The position numbers were made by a program, and so were the translations under genes. The notes under the pieces are model-generated. The model was not told the DNA's origin, did no database searches, and worked only from the letters and a program-made list of their open reading frames with translations. 5,657 nucleotides of DNA from Lachnospiraceae bacterium (GTDB lineage Bacteria > Bacillota > Clostridia > Lachnospirales > Lachnospiraceae). The DNA lies in NCBI GenBank assembly GCA_014804565.1, contig JAAUZN010000033.1, positions 34,337-39,993 of the forward strand. Reading direction: 5' to 3'. This document shows, in pieces, positions 1-5,619 of the stretch (the first letter of the stretch is position 1; each line of letters begins with the position of its first letter).

Positions 1-1473
1 TTTATCATTTTTTTCGAAAATGCTTCGATAAACAGAAAAACCATAAACGACTTAGATGCTGTAAAAAGAACGATAAATTCTGTCAGCGGTGATGTGTTTG
101 ACAAACCGCCGATAACAAAATCAGAGCCTGTTGTGCAGCAGCCCGAAACGGAATATCAGCCTGTTCCGCAAGCCGCCGAAGCTGCGGCCCGGTCTGTGCC
201 GGAAACACCGAAAGGTATTGCGGCAAAACTCAAGATCGACCTACACAGCAAGAAATGCAAAACAATGATTGCCGCTGCGGCAGTTGTATGCTGCATTGTG
301 GTGGGTGGTATTGTCATTGGTCTTAATTCACCTAAAGACGTCACCGATAAGCCCTATGCAAATGATATGCTAAAAGTCGGCAGCGTCTATGGAGAGGTGA
401 CCGGAACCTATACCGGCAGGTGGCAGAAGGATAGACCGGAAGGAGAGGGGACGCTTACATTCAGCAACGGCTCTGTTTACAGCGGAGAGTGGAAAGGCGG
501 CAAAGCGAACGGCCAGGGCACTCTGACATTTGCCAGCGGAGATCTTTATGAGGGTGAATACAAAGAGAATAGACGCGATGGCCACGGCGTTTACACATGG
601 GCTGACGGCGATGTCTATGAGGGGGAATGGAAAGACGGTATGCGTAATGGCCAGGGCGTTTACACATGGACTGATGGCAGCGTTTATGAGGGCGAATGGA
701 AAGATGATAAAAGAGAAGGGCATGGCGTTAAAACATTTGGCGAAGGAACGGATTACGCTGGTGATGTCTATGAGGGAGAATGGAAAGACGGTATGTATAA
801 TGGTCATGGCGTTTATACATGGGCTGATGGCCGCGTTTATACAGGCCAATGGACAGACGATAAAAGAGACGGTCTGGGAACGATGACATATCTCGACGGC
901 AGCGTTTATGAGGGCGAATGGAAAGATGATAAAAGAGAAGGGCACGGCGTTAAAACATTTGGTGAAGGAACGGATTACGCTGATGATGTCTATGAGGGCG
1001 AATGGAAAGATGGTAGATTTAATGGCCAAGGCGTTTACACATGGGCTGATGGACAAGTCTATGATGGTGAATTCAAAGACGACGTAAGAACCGGGGAAGG
1101 CACTATGACATATGCCGATGGTACTGTAAAGACAGGAATGTGGGAAGATGGGCAATATGTCGGTACGGCATTCAACGCACCTGCAAACTTTACAGCAGTT
1201 ATAGATCCTGACAATTCAACAGGAGTAATGCTTGAATGGAAGGCAGTGCGAGGCGCAACGGGATATCAGACAAGACTTTATAAAGATGCCGAGCATAAGG
1301 AGATTTGGATAGGAGAAGATGATGATGCGCTTACGGAAGATCTTTATGAGAGTTGGAGTCCAATGGAAGACGGCCAAACATATTATTTTGGAGTACGTGC
1401 AGCAAAAGAGAAGAACGGTAAGACGACATATTCCGACTGGTCTTATGTTGATTACACACACAATCCGTCTTGA
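1..1473 (+). CDS. MORN-repeat membrane protein with C-terminal fibronectin III-like domain (5' partial)
   Basis: The reading frame has no stop from base 1. The first possible start inside the window is a GTG at 94, which has no usable Shine-Dalgarno site, so the true start probably lies upstream and the N-terminus is missing. The visible protein has a Pro/Ala/Glu-rich linker (bases about 94-225), a basic stretch, then one hydrophobic segment of about 20 residues (bases 265-324, MIAAAAVVCCIVVGG...). MORN repeats of the YEGEWKDGxxNGxGxYTWADG type follow (409 to about 1164). The end (about 1174-1458) resembles a fibronectin type III domain, with LEWKAVRGATGYQ, YYFGVRA and YSDWSYV. Basic residues before the membrane segment suggest an inside N-terminus and an exported repeat/Fn3 part. 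MORN repeats elsewhere serve as membrane-associated scaffolds. A role as an envelope or surface scaffold is inference; substrate and partner are unknown. The gene ends convergently with the DUF3842 gene. Confidence 0.85.
   Translation, partial: FIIFFENASINRKTINDLDAVKRTINSVSGDVFDKPPITKSEPVVQQPETEYQPVPQAAEAAARSVPETPKGIAAKLKIDLHSKKCKTMIAAAAVVCCIVVGGIVIGLNSPKDVTDKPYANDMLKVGSVYGEVTGTYTGRWQKDRPEGEGTLTFSNGSVYSGEWKGGKANGQGTLTFASGDLYEGEYKENRRDGHGVYTWADGDVYEGEWKDGMRNGQGVYTWTDGSVYEGEWKDDKREGHGVKTFGEGTDYAGDVYEGEWKDGMYNGHGVYTWADGRVYTGQWTDDKRDGLGTMTYLDGSVYEGEWKDDKREGHGVKTFGEGTDYADDVYEGEWKDGRFNGQGVYTWADGQVYDGEFKDDVRTGEGTMTYADGTVKTGMWEDGQYVGTAFNAPANFTAVIDPDNSTGVMLEWKAVRGATGYQTRLYKDAEHKEIWIGEDDDALTEDLYESWSPMEDGQTYYFGVRAAKEKNGKTTYSDWSYVDYTHNPS
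676..792 (+). repeat. Long direct repeat copy A inside the MORN array
   Basis: This 117-bp stretch recurs at 898-1014 with 112 of 117 bases identical by hand alignment. It spans the 28-codon MORN unit and the start of the next. Four of the five differences are synonymous and one changes Gly to Asp. Identity falls sharply on the 5' side and fades to ordinary MORN similarity on the 3' side. Confidence 0.9.
898..1014 (+). repeat. Long direct repeat copy B inside the MORN array
   Basis: Second copy of the 117-bp block at 676-792, offset by 222 bp (74 codons, or three MORN units including one long one). The offset keeps the frame. The near-identity, compared with the much more diverged other units, points to recent duplication or gene conversion within the gene. 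Confidence 0.9.
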
Positions 1474-1501
1474 GTTTGACAGTTAAAAACAGTTATAGAT
1501 A

Positions 1502-1558
1502 ACCATGATCAGAGCGAAAAGCGTGCTGTAAAAACGGCACGCTTTTCGCGTGATCGGT
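1502..1558. terminator. Probable bidirectional terminator between convergent genes
   Basis: A perfect 13-bp inverted repeat pairs GCGAAAAGCGTGC (1514-1526) with GCACGCTTTTCGC (1537-1549). A G-U and a G-C pair can shrink the loop to TAAAAA. After a small internal loop the pairing resumes between GATCA (1507-1511) and TGATC (1551-1555), then ACC and GGT. It lies 40 bases after the MORN gene stop and 20 bases beyond the stop of the leftward DUF3842 gene. No clean T-run follows directly on either strand, so the terminator role rests on stem strength and convergent placement. Confidence 0.72.
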
Positions 1559-1569
1559 ATATTTTACTT

Positions 1570-1974
1570 CTACAACATGCTTTCCAGCTTACCAACAGCA
1601 ATGCGGATATACTCCCCCAGAGAGTTTTCTGCACAGCCAGCAATATAGTGGTTGCAGCGGTTCACGGGGATCAGGATCTTAAAGGCCTTGCTTGCGCCCA
1701 CAGCGGTGGCGATGGCAGGGGTGATCTCCCCCAGCAGGGCGTTGGCAAAAACGATGCCTACAGGGCCGATCACGATATCAGCGTCTGCAACATTCACCAG
1801 TACGGCGTTTTCTCCTGTGGCGCCAAAGTCCGCGCCTGCCTTGAGCATGGAGGAGGTGGCCATGGTGTTGGTGCCGATGGCGTAGAGTTCCAGATCCTTA
1901 TGACCAGCTTTTACCTGTTCTATCACATTCTTACCGATGCGGCCGCCCTGGCCGTCTATCACAACAATTTTCAT
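1570..1974 (-). CDS. DUF3842 family protein
   Basis: A 134-residue protein recognised as DUF3842, a small family of unknown function found mainly in Clostridia; the length is typical of the family. It starts with a beta strand and a glycine-rich loop, MKIVVIDGQGGRIGK (residues 1-15), which looks like the nucleotide-binding turn of a Rossmann-like fold. Further in are YAIGTNTMAT, an alternating hydrophobic stretch around residues 64-80 (ADIVIGPVGIVFANAL), and ILIPVNRCNHYIAGC (100-114) with two Cys and a His. There is no signal peptide or membrane segment, so it should be cytosolic. The ATG is supported by AAGGAG on the minus strand (plus positions 1982-1987), seven bases upstream. It is divergent from spoVAA and convergent with the MORN gene, so it is probably monocistronic. 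Dinucleotide binding is inferred only from the Gly-rich loop. Confidence 0.9.
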   Translation of the reverse strand: MKIVVIDGQGGRIGKNVIEQVKAGHKDLELYAIGTNTMATSSMLKAGADFGATGENAVLVNVADADIVIGPVGIVFANALLGEITPAIATAVGASKAFKILIPVNRCNHYIAGCAENSLGEYIRIAVGKLESML

Positions 1975-1997
1975 GAGAAATCTCCTTTATTTTGAGT

Positions 1998-2108
1998 GCT
2001 GAGTCTGCGTCTAGTAAATGAAAGACTCAGAAGCTGTAATCCTTGGCAGTGTCAACAAGAATTACGCAGTAATTCTTGCGACGCAAGCTGCTGAGCTTGC
2101 GTCTAGTA
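1998..2108. repeat. Hairpin-rich intergenic element flanked by a 19-bp imperfect direct repeat
   Basis: GCTGAGTCTGCGTCTAGTA (1998-2016) recurs as GCTGAGCTTGCGTCTAGTA (2090-2108), 17 of 19 bases matching. Three inverted repeats lie in or across it. CTGAGTCT/AGACTCAG pairs 1999-2006 with 2023-2030. CAAGAATTAC/GTAATTCTTG pairs 2056-2065 with 2069-2078 around a 3-base loop. GACGCAAGCT/AGCTTGCGTC pairs 2080-2089 with 2094-2103 around a 4-base loop. It may be a REP-like or MITE-like dispersed element, or the structured leader of the DUF3842 transcript. Genome copy number is unknown. Confidence 0.6.
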
Positions 2109-2133
2109 TAGCATAAAGAAAACAACGTATAAA
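2105..2133 (-). promoter_or_regulatory. Putative vegetative (sigma-A type) promoter for the DUF3842 gene
   Basis: On the minus strand a -35-like TTTATA (plus 2128-2133) is followed after 17 bases by TATACT (plus 2105-2110). A TG one base before it makes an extended -10 element. The predicted start, near 2098, would give a leader of about 120 bases containing the hairpins at 1999-2030 and 2056-2078. The -35 matches consensus at four of six positions. No promoter was mapped experimentally. Confidence 0.5.
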
Positions 2134-2155
2134 ATAAAATTTTTCTTATATACTA
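2127..2155 (+). promoter_or_regulatory. Putative sigma-G (forespore) promoter for spoVA
   Basis: GTATA (2127-2131) fits the sigma-F/G -35 pattern GNATR. After 17 bases comes TATACTA (2149-2155), one base from the sigma-G -10 CATACTA. The expected transcript start is near 2162, about 25 bases before the chosen spoVAA start. In Bacillus subtilis the spoVA operon is transcribed by sigma-G, so motif and context agree. The -35 overlaps that of the divergent DUF3842 promoter. Confidence 0.55.
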
Positions 2156-2186
2156 CTCTCTAACAGGAAAACAGATGGGAGTAGTT

Positions 2187-2822
2187 ATGTCAACCAATAG
2201 TGCAACAATCTATATAAAAGCGGAACAGAATGTGGAGCTGCAGAACCCGGACGTATTCGTCAAGGATATCGGGAAGCTGATCTGTAGCGATCCGCAGACC
2301 CAGGCAAAGGCCAGAGCCGTCAAGCTATGGCAGTTTAAGCAGGGGGAGTGCAAAAGACAGGTCATCAGTATTCTTCGGGTGATTCAGGAGATCGAAAAGG
2401 CCTGTCCGGGAGCCAGCGTGGAGAATCTGGGCGAGGCGGATGTACTGGTGGAATGGATCGATGTGGACAGACACAAGGGCTTCGTCCAGTGGTGCAAGCT
2501 CTTTTTTGTGGCTCTGATCAGTTTTTTCGGCACGGCATTTACGATCATGGCTTTTCACAATGATATCGGGATCAATGAGGTCTTCTCGAAAATTTATGAA
2601 ATGGTGACGGGAGCGCCCGGAGACGGGTATGGGATTCTGGAATTGTCTTACTCGGTAGGGCTGGCGGTGGGTATTATCGTCTTCTTTAACCATATCGGCG
2701 GCAGACGGATCACGAAGGATCCCACACCTATCGAGGTGGAAATGCGGGTATATGAAAAGGATGTAAATCAGGCGCTCATTGCGACGGCGGACAGAGAGGG
2801 GAAGGAGATCGATGTTTCTTAA
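2187..2822 (+). CDS. spoVAA: Stage V sporulation protein AA
   Basis: A 211-residue protein resembling SpoVAA, a component of the SpoVA membrane complex that moves Ca-dipicolinic acid into the forespore and out during germination. The N-terminal half is soluble (residues about 5-95, ATIYIKAEQNVEL... to ADVLVEWIDVD). Two hydrophobic segments follow (about 103-123 and 150-168), then a conserved-looking tail GGRRITKDPTPIEVEMRVYE (171-190). B. subtilis SpoVAA is of similar size (about 206). I prefer the ATG at 2187, which has GGGAG five bases upstream. An in-frame ATG at 2175 with AGGA at 2164 is possible, but its Shine-Dalgarno would sit right at the predicted transcript end. The stop overlaps the start of spoVAB, implying coupled translation. 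Confidence 0.92.
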   Translation: MSTNSATIYIKAEQNVELQNPDVFVKDIGKLICSDPQTQAKARAVKLWQFKQGECKRQVISILRVIQEIEKACPGASVENLGEADVLVEWIDVDRHKGFVQWCKLFFVALISFFGTAFTIMAFHNDIGINEVFSKIYEMVTGAPGDGYGILELSYSVGLAVGIIVFFNHIGGRRITKDPTPIEVEMRVYEKDVNQALIATADREGKEIDVS

Positions 2823-3303
2823 GCAGATGTTCTTAGCTTTGATCGGAGGGAGCGCAGGTCTTATCGTTTCGGCAGGGGTGTTCACAGTGCTTATTTCCGT
2901 GGGGCTGATTCCGCGCTTTGCGGGGAAAATGCATGTGGCACACAAGGTGTTCGTGCTGGAGGAGATGGTGATATGCGGCACTCTGGCGGGCAGTTTTTTC
3001 AGCATTTACAGCAGATTGGCAATGATCGGAGCTTTTGTGCGTGAGCATGCTCTCTTCGGCGCAGCGGCGACGGAGGGTGTGTGGCGTTTACTGGGGACGC
3101 TGATACAGATCATTTTTGGCCTGTTTGCAGGTATTTTCGTGGGATGTCTGGCGTTAGCCATCGCGGAGATGCTAAACACCATACCTATTTTTGCAAGGAG
3201 GATCGGGTTTCGTCATGGTCTGGGGACAGCGATCCTGGCGGTGGCGATGGGCAAGCTGATCGGGAGCATTATTTATTTTACCCAGAGGATATTTATACAG
3301 TAG
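2812..3303 (+). CDS. spoVAB: Stage V sporulation protein AB
   Basis: A 163-residue integral membrane protein matching SpoVAB, a SpoVA complex subunit placed in the inner forespore membrane. Four hydrophobic segments are visible at about residues 7-33, 50-66, 94-120 and 136-157. The loop LNTIPIFARR (121-130) before the last helix looks like the family signature, followed by GLGTAILAVAMGKLIGS. B. subtilis SpoVAB is about 141 residues, so this one is slightly longer. The ATG at 2812 overlaps the last 11 bases of spoVAA, and AAGGAG sits four bases upstream inside spoVAA. The same frame is open upstream to an ATG at 2779, but homology starts at MFLKQMFLALIGG. SpoVAB has no assigned biochemical activity of its own. 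Confidence 0.92.
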   Translation: MFLKQMFLALIGGSAGLIVSAGVFTVLISVGLIPRFAGKMHVAHKVFVLEEMVICGTLAGSFFSIYSRLAMIGAFVREHALFGAAATEGVWRLLGTLIQIIFGLFAGIFVGCLALAIAEMLNTIPIFARRIGFRHGLGTAILAVAMGKLIGSIIYFTQRIFIQ

Positions 3304-3335
3304 AGATGTGGAAACGTTTCGGAATGGAGGAGATT

Positions 3336-3818
3336 ATGGCAGAAGAACAAAAAGCAATGACACCGCAGCAGGCGGAGGAACAGGCGTACAGACAGCATGT
3401 GGAGCAGACCACACCGAAATACAGTCTGCCTGCCCGTATGGCGAAAGCCTTTCTCACAGGAGGATTGATCTGTGTGCTTGGGCAGTTTTTTTTGAATTAT
3501 GCGACGTATCGTATGGGAATCGATCAGGAGACGGCGGGTTCCTGGTGCTCTCTGCTTTTGGTGCTGATCAGTGTGCTGCTCACAGGCTGTAAGCTTTATA
3601 CCAAATGCGTGGATTGGGGCGGTGCGGGAGCGCTGGTGCCGATTACGGGCTTCGCAAACTCAGTGGCATCGGCAGCCATCGAATACCAGAAGGAGGGGCA
3701 GGTGTTCGGTATCGGTTGTAAGATCTTTACGATTGCCGGACCGGTCATTCTCTACGGGATCGTCTCAAGCTGGGTGCTGGGACTAGTGTACTGGGGCTGG
3801 AATTATCTGGTGATGTGA
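3336..3818 (+). CDS. spoVAC: Stage V sporulation protein AC
   Basis: A 160-residue membrane protein clearly of the SpoVAC type. In B. subtilis SpoVAC acts as a mechanosensitive channel in the spore inner membrane and takes part in DPA passage. The N-terminus is hydrophilic (1-35), with the YRQHVEQTTPKYSL region usual before the first helix. Hydrophobic segments lie at about 36-56, 68-88 and 122-155. The motif GGAGALVPITGFANSVASAA (95-114) is diagnostic and separates it from the related SpoVAE. The ATG at 3336 has GGAGG five bases upstream (3326-3330). Upstream in-frame ATGs at 3306 and 3324 are less well placed. It lies 32 bases after spoVAB. Unusually, spoVAD does not follow. Confidence 0.93.
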   Translation: MAEEQKAMTPQQAEEQAYRQHVEQTTPKYSLPARMAKAFLTGGLICVLGQFFLNYATYRMGIDQETAGSWCSLLLVLISVLLTGCKLYTKCVDWGGAGALVPITGFANSVASAAIEYQKEGQVFGIGCKIFTIAGPVILYGIVSSWVLGLVYWGWNYLVM

Positions 3819-3823
3819 TACTT

Positions 3824-3855
3824 GCGCACTCCAGAGAAACAGATGTGGCGCTTTT
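3824..3855 (+). terminator. Candidate terminator after spoVAC
   Basis: GCGCAC (3824-3829) can pair with GTGGCGC (3845-3851) if one G is bulged. TTTT (3852-3855) follows directly, six bases after the spoVAC stop begins the gap. A second, weaker hairpin, TGAAAG/CTTTCA (3864-3880), is followed by an A/T-rich run. The long loop and the short T-run make both modest candidates, but some stop between spoVA and the following vegetative unit is expected. Confidence 0.35.
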
Positions 3856-3911
3856 GCCGGAACTGAAAGCAATTCTTTCATAAATATTTTACCATATTTG
3901 CCTCTGAGATA

Positions 3912-3920
3912 TGATATAAT
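3912..3920 (+). promoter_or_regulatory. Extended -10 sigma-A promoter for the DUF3006-like/radical-SAM unit
   Basis: TGATATAAT is a perfect extended -10 element (TGnTATAAT, with TATAAT at 3915-3920). No good TTGACA-like -35 sits 16-18 bases upstream, which is common for extended -10 promoters. Transcription would begin near 3927, leaving a leader of about 40 bases before the TTG start at 3969. A small imperfect hairpin (GTTTTGC...GCGAAAAC) lies in this leader. Confidence 0.62.
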
Positions 3921-3968
3921 GAGGATAAGGTTTTGCACTGAGCGAAAACGGACAGGAGGAACAAAACT

Positions 3969-4145
3969 TTGAATACATTTCAGTACCGGGTGGCTAGTAT
4001 TGACGGAGATTATGCCAATTTAGAGCGTATTGACGCACCGGAGGAAGGATACAAGCTGGTGGCAAGAGCGCTTCTGCCGCCAGAGATCAAAGAGGGGACA
4101 AAGCTCCTGTACGAGATGCTGCAATATTCGGTGATGGAGGAGTAG
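3969..4145 (+). CDS. Small DUF3006-like protein (58 residues)
   Basis: A short frame starting at TTG with a strong Shine-Dalgarno, AGGAGGA at 3954-3960, eight bases upstream. It encodes 58 residues. YRVASIDGDYANLERID near the start, then ALLPPEIKEGTKLLYE, fit the layout of DUF3006: a beta strand with xxDGDYAxxE, then LP and EGxxL. That family is made of small, probably cytosolic proteins of unknown function. The DUF3006 match is from memory of its pattern and is moderate. There is no membrane segment or cysteine. The frame ends four bases before the next gene, whose Shine-Dalgarno (GGAGGAG) lies inside its last codons, so the two are probably co-transcribed and translationally coupled. Codon use (CTG, GCG, GAG) resembles the flanking genes, which supports real coding. 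Confidence 0.82.
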   Translation: MNTFQYRVASIDGDYANLERIDAPEEGYKLVARALLPPEIKEGTKLLYEMLQYSVMEE

Positions 4146-4149
4146 GAGC

Positions 4150-5559
4150 TTGAGCGGAAAGGAACATGTGGTGCGGGAGGTTGCGCCCGGCTCCATCGCA
4201 GAGGAGATGGGAATTGAGGCGGGCGATATGCTTCTTGCCGTCAACGACAACGAAATAGAGGATGTGTTCGACTATCGTTATCTGATGAAGGACGAGTATG
4301 TGGAAGTCCTTGTAAGAAAGGCGGACGGTGAGGAGTGGCTTCTGGAGATCGACAAGGACTATGACGAGGATCTTGGCGTAGAGTTTGAGAATGGTCTGAT
4401 GAGCGACTACCGCTCCTGCAGCAACAAGTGTATTTTTTGCTTTATCGATCAGATGCCGCCGGGGATGCGGGAAACCTTGTATTTTAAGGATGACGATTCC
4501 CGGCTTTCCTTTTTGCAGGGCAATTATATCACCCTGACCAATATGACTGAGCGGGACGTGGATCGCATTGTGAAGATGCAGCTTGCGCCCATCAACATCT
4601 CGGTACATACCACGAATCCTGCGCTTCGCTGTGAAATGCTGCACAATCGCTTTGCGGGGGAGAAGCTGCGGTTTCTGGATCGGTTTTACGAAGGCCATGT
4701 GGAGATGAACGGGCAGATCGTTTGCTGTAAGGGGGTAAACGACGAGGAGGAGCTTCGGCGAAGCATTGAGGATCTGATGAAGTATCTGCCTTTTATGCGG
4801 AGTGTGTCGGTGGTGCCTGCGGGAATCAGCCGTTTCCGGGAGGGACTGTATCCCATCGGCCTTTTCACGAAGGAGGAGGCCGGACAGATCATTGACATGA
4901 TCGAAGATTACCAGAGAACCTGTTTTGACCAGTTTGGTCTACACTTTGTTCATGCCAGCGATGAGTTTTATATTCTGGCGGAGCGGGATTTCCCGGAGGA
5001 AGAGCGTTACGACGGCTACATCCAGCTGGAAAACGGAGTGGGCATGATGCGGCTTTTCAGAGAAGAGTTTGCACAGGCCTTTGAGGAGGCACTCCGGGAT
5101 CCGGCATATCCGGAGAAGAAGTGTGATCTGCGCAGAAAAGTGACCATCGCTACGGGCAAGCTGGCCTTTTCCACCATACAGGAGTCGGCGGAAAAAATGA
5201 TGCAGGCTTATCCCGGGCTTGCCATTCATGTGAAGGCTATCCGAAATGACTTTTTCGGGGAGACCATCACGGTGGCGGGGCTGGTGACGGGGCAGGATCT
5301 GATCGCTCAGCTAAAGGAGATGCGGGTGCAGGGCGTGGATCTGGGAGAGGCGCTGTTGATCCCGGGCAATATGCTTCGCAGCGGAGAGCAGGTCTTTTTG
5401 GATGACGTCACGGTGCCTCAGGTGGAGCAGGCGCTGGGCCTTTCGGTGACGGCGGTGGAGGCTTGCGGACAGGATTTCGTGGATGCTCTGCTTGATCCGT
5501 CATACCGCATGGACAGGGAGAATGAGGGGTTCGTGTATGTGCGGGGATATGATAGATGA
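4150..5559 (+). CDS. PDZ / radical-SAM-like / DUF512 iron-sulfur protein
   Basis: A 469-residue protein of the DUF512 family (the bacterial group related to TIGR03279). Residues about 4-65 form a PDZ-like domain with VAPGSIAEEMGIEAGDMLLAVND. A radical-SAM-type cluster motif CxxxCxxC follows at Cys90, Cys94 and Cys97 (YRSCSNKCIFCFIDQMPPGM), expected to hold a 4Fe-4S cluster that binds S-adenosylmethionine. The middle of the fold includes GNYITLTNMTERD and ISVHTTNP. The C-terminal DUF512 domain (about 290-440) ends in NDFFGETITVAGLVTGQDL and ALLIPGNMLR. The substrate and reaction are unknown for the family. The TTG start is supported by GGAGGAG at 4136-4142, seven bases upstream, and by the PDZ domain beginning at once; no earlier start is possible past the preceding stop. 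The length is normal for the family and the frame is intact. It should be cytosolic. Confidence 0.93.
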   Translation: MSGKEHVVREVAPGSIAEEMGIEAGDMLLAVNDNEIEDVFDYRYLMKDEYVEVLVRKADGEEWLLEIDKDYDEDLGVEFENGLMSDYRSCSNKCIFCFIDQMPPGMRETLYFKDDDSRLSFLQGNYITLTNMTERDVDRIVKMQLAPINISVHTTNPALRCEMLHNRFAGEKLRFLDRFYEGHVEMNGQIVCCKGVNDEEELRRSIEDLMKYLPFMRSVSVVPAGISRFREGLYPIGLFTKEEAGQIIDMIEDYQRTCFDQFGLHFVHASDEFYILAERDFPEEERYDGYIQLENGVGMMRLFREEFAQAFEEALRDPAYPEKKCDLRRKVTIATGKLAFSTIQESAEKMMQAYPGLAIHVKAIRNDFFGETITVAGLVTGQDLIAQLKEMRVQGVDLGEALLIPGNMLRSGEQVFLDDVTVPQVEQALGLSVTAVEACGQDFVDALLDPSYRMDRENEGFVYVRGYDR

Positions 5560-5619
5560 ACGGATGTTGTATTGAATTGAGTTATGTAAACTAAAACAGC
5601 GCAGCAGAAGGAAAAAATT

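Larger units (their letters stand above)
409..1164 (+). repeat. MORN tandem repeat array (about 10.5 units, 69-bp period)
   Basis: Ten units each begin with Tyr followed by xGxW/F/Y. Their first Tyr codons are at 409, 478, 547, 616, 685, 769, 838, 907, 991 and 1060. The spacing is exactly 23 codons, except for two 28-codon units (685 and 907) that carry a five-residue insertion around GEGTDYA. A degenerate eleventh unit begins at 1129, where Lys replaces the Tyr. The regularity at protein and DNA level suggests growth by in-frame unit duplication. Confidence 0.88.

Noticed and set aside
530..886. Plus-strand 118-codon frame inside the MORN gene
   Set aside because: Out-of-frame shadow of the same repeats, rich in Met and Lys with no independent start signal.
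370..1155. Long 261-codon minus-strand open frame opposite the MORN array
   Set aside because: Antisense shadow of the repeats. Its repetitive sequence mirrors the MORN period, and no ribosome site or family resemblance is seen.
409..1164. CRISPR-like array suggested by regular spacing
   Set aside because: The 69-bp period is that of in-frame MORN codons in one open gene; there are no identical repeats separated by unique spacers.
1648..1995. Plus-strand frame opposite the DUF3842 gene
   Set aside because: The minus-strand product matches a known family and has a good Shine-Dalgarno; this frame is its complement.
2325..3005. 226-codon minus-strand frame across spoVAA and spoVAB
   Set aside because: It runs antisense to two recognised sporulation genes, has no ribosome site and shows no family-like sequence.
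3081..3335. N-terminal extension of spoVAC back to 3081
   Set aside because: It overlaps spoVAB in another frame and lacks SpoVAC similarity. The ATG at 3336 has GGAGG at the right distance.
4087..4698. 203-codon minus-strand frame over the radical-SAM gene
   Set aside because: The plus strand encodes a clear PDZ and CxxxCxxC protein; the antisense frame is a by-product of its codon bias.
5556..5594. ATG overlapping the DUF512 gene end, giving a 12-residue peptide
   Set aside because: It has no Shine-Dalgarno and the peptide is too short to support as a gene.
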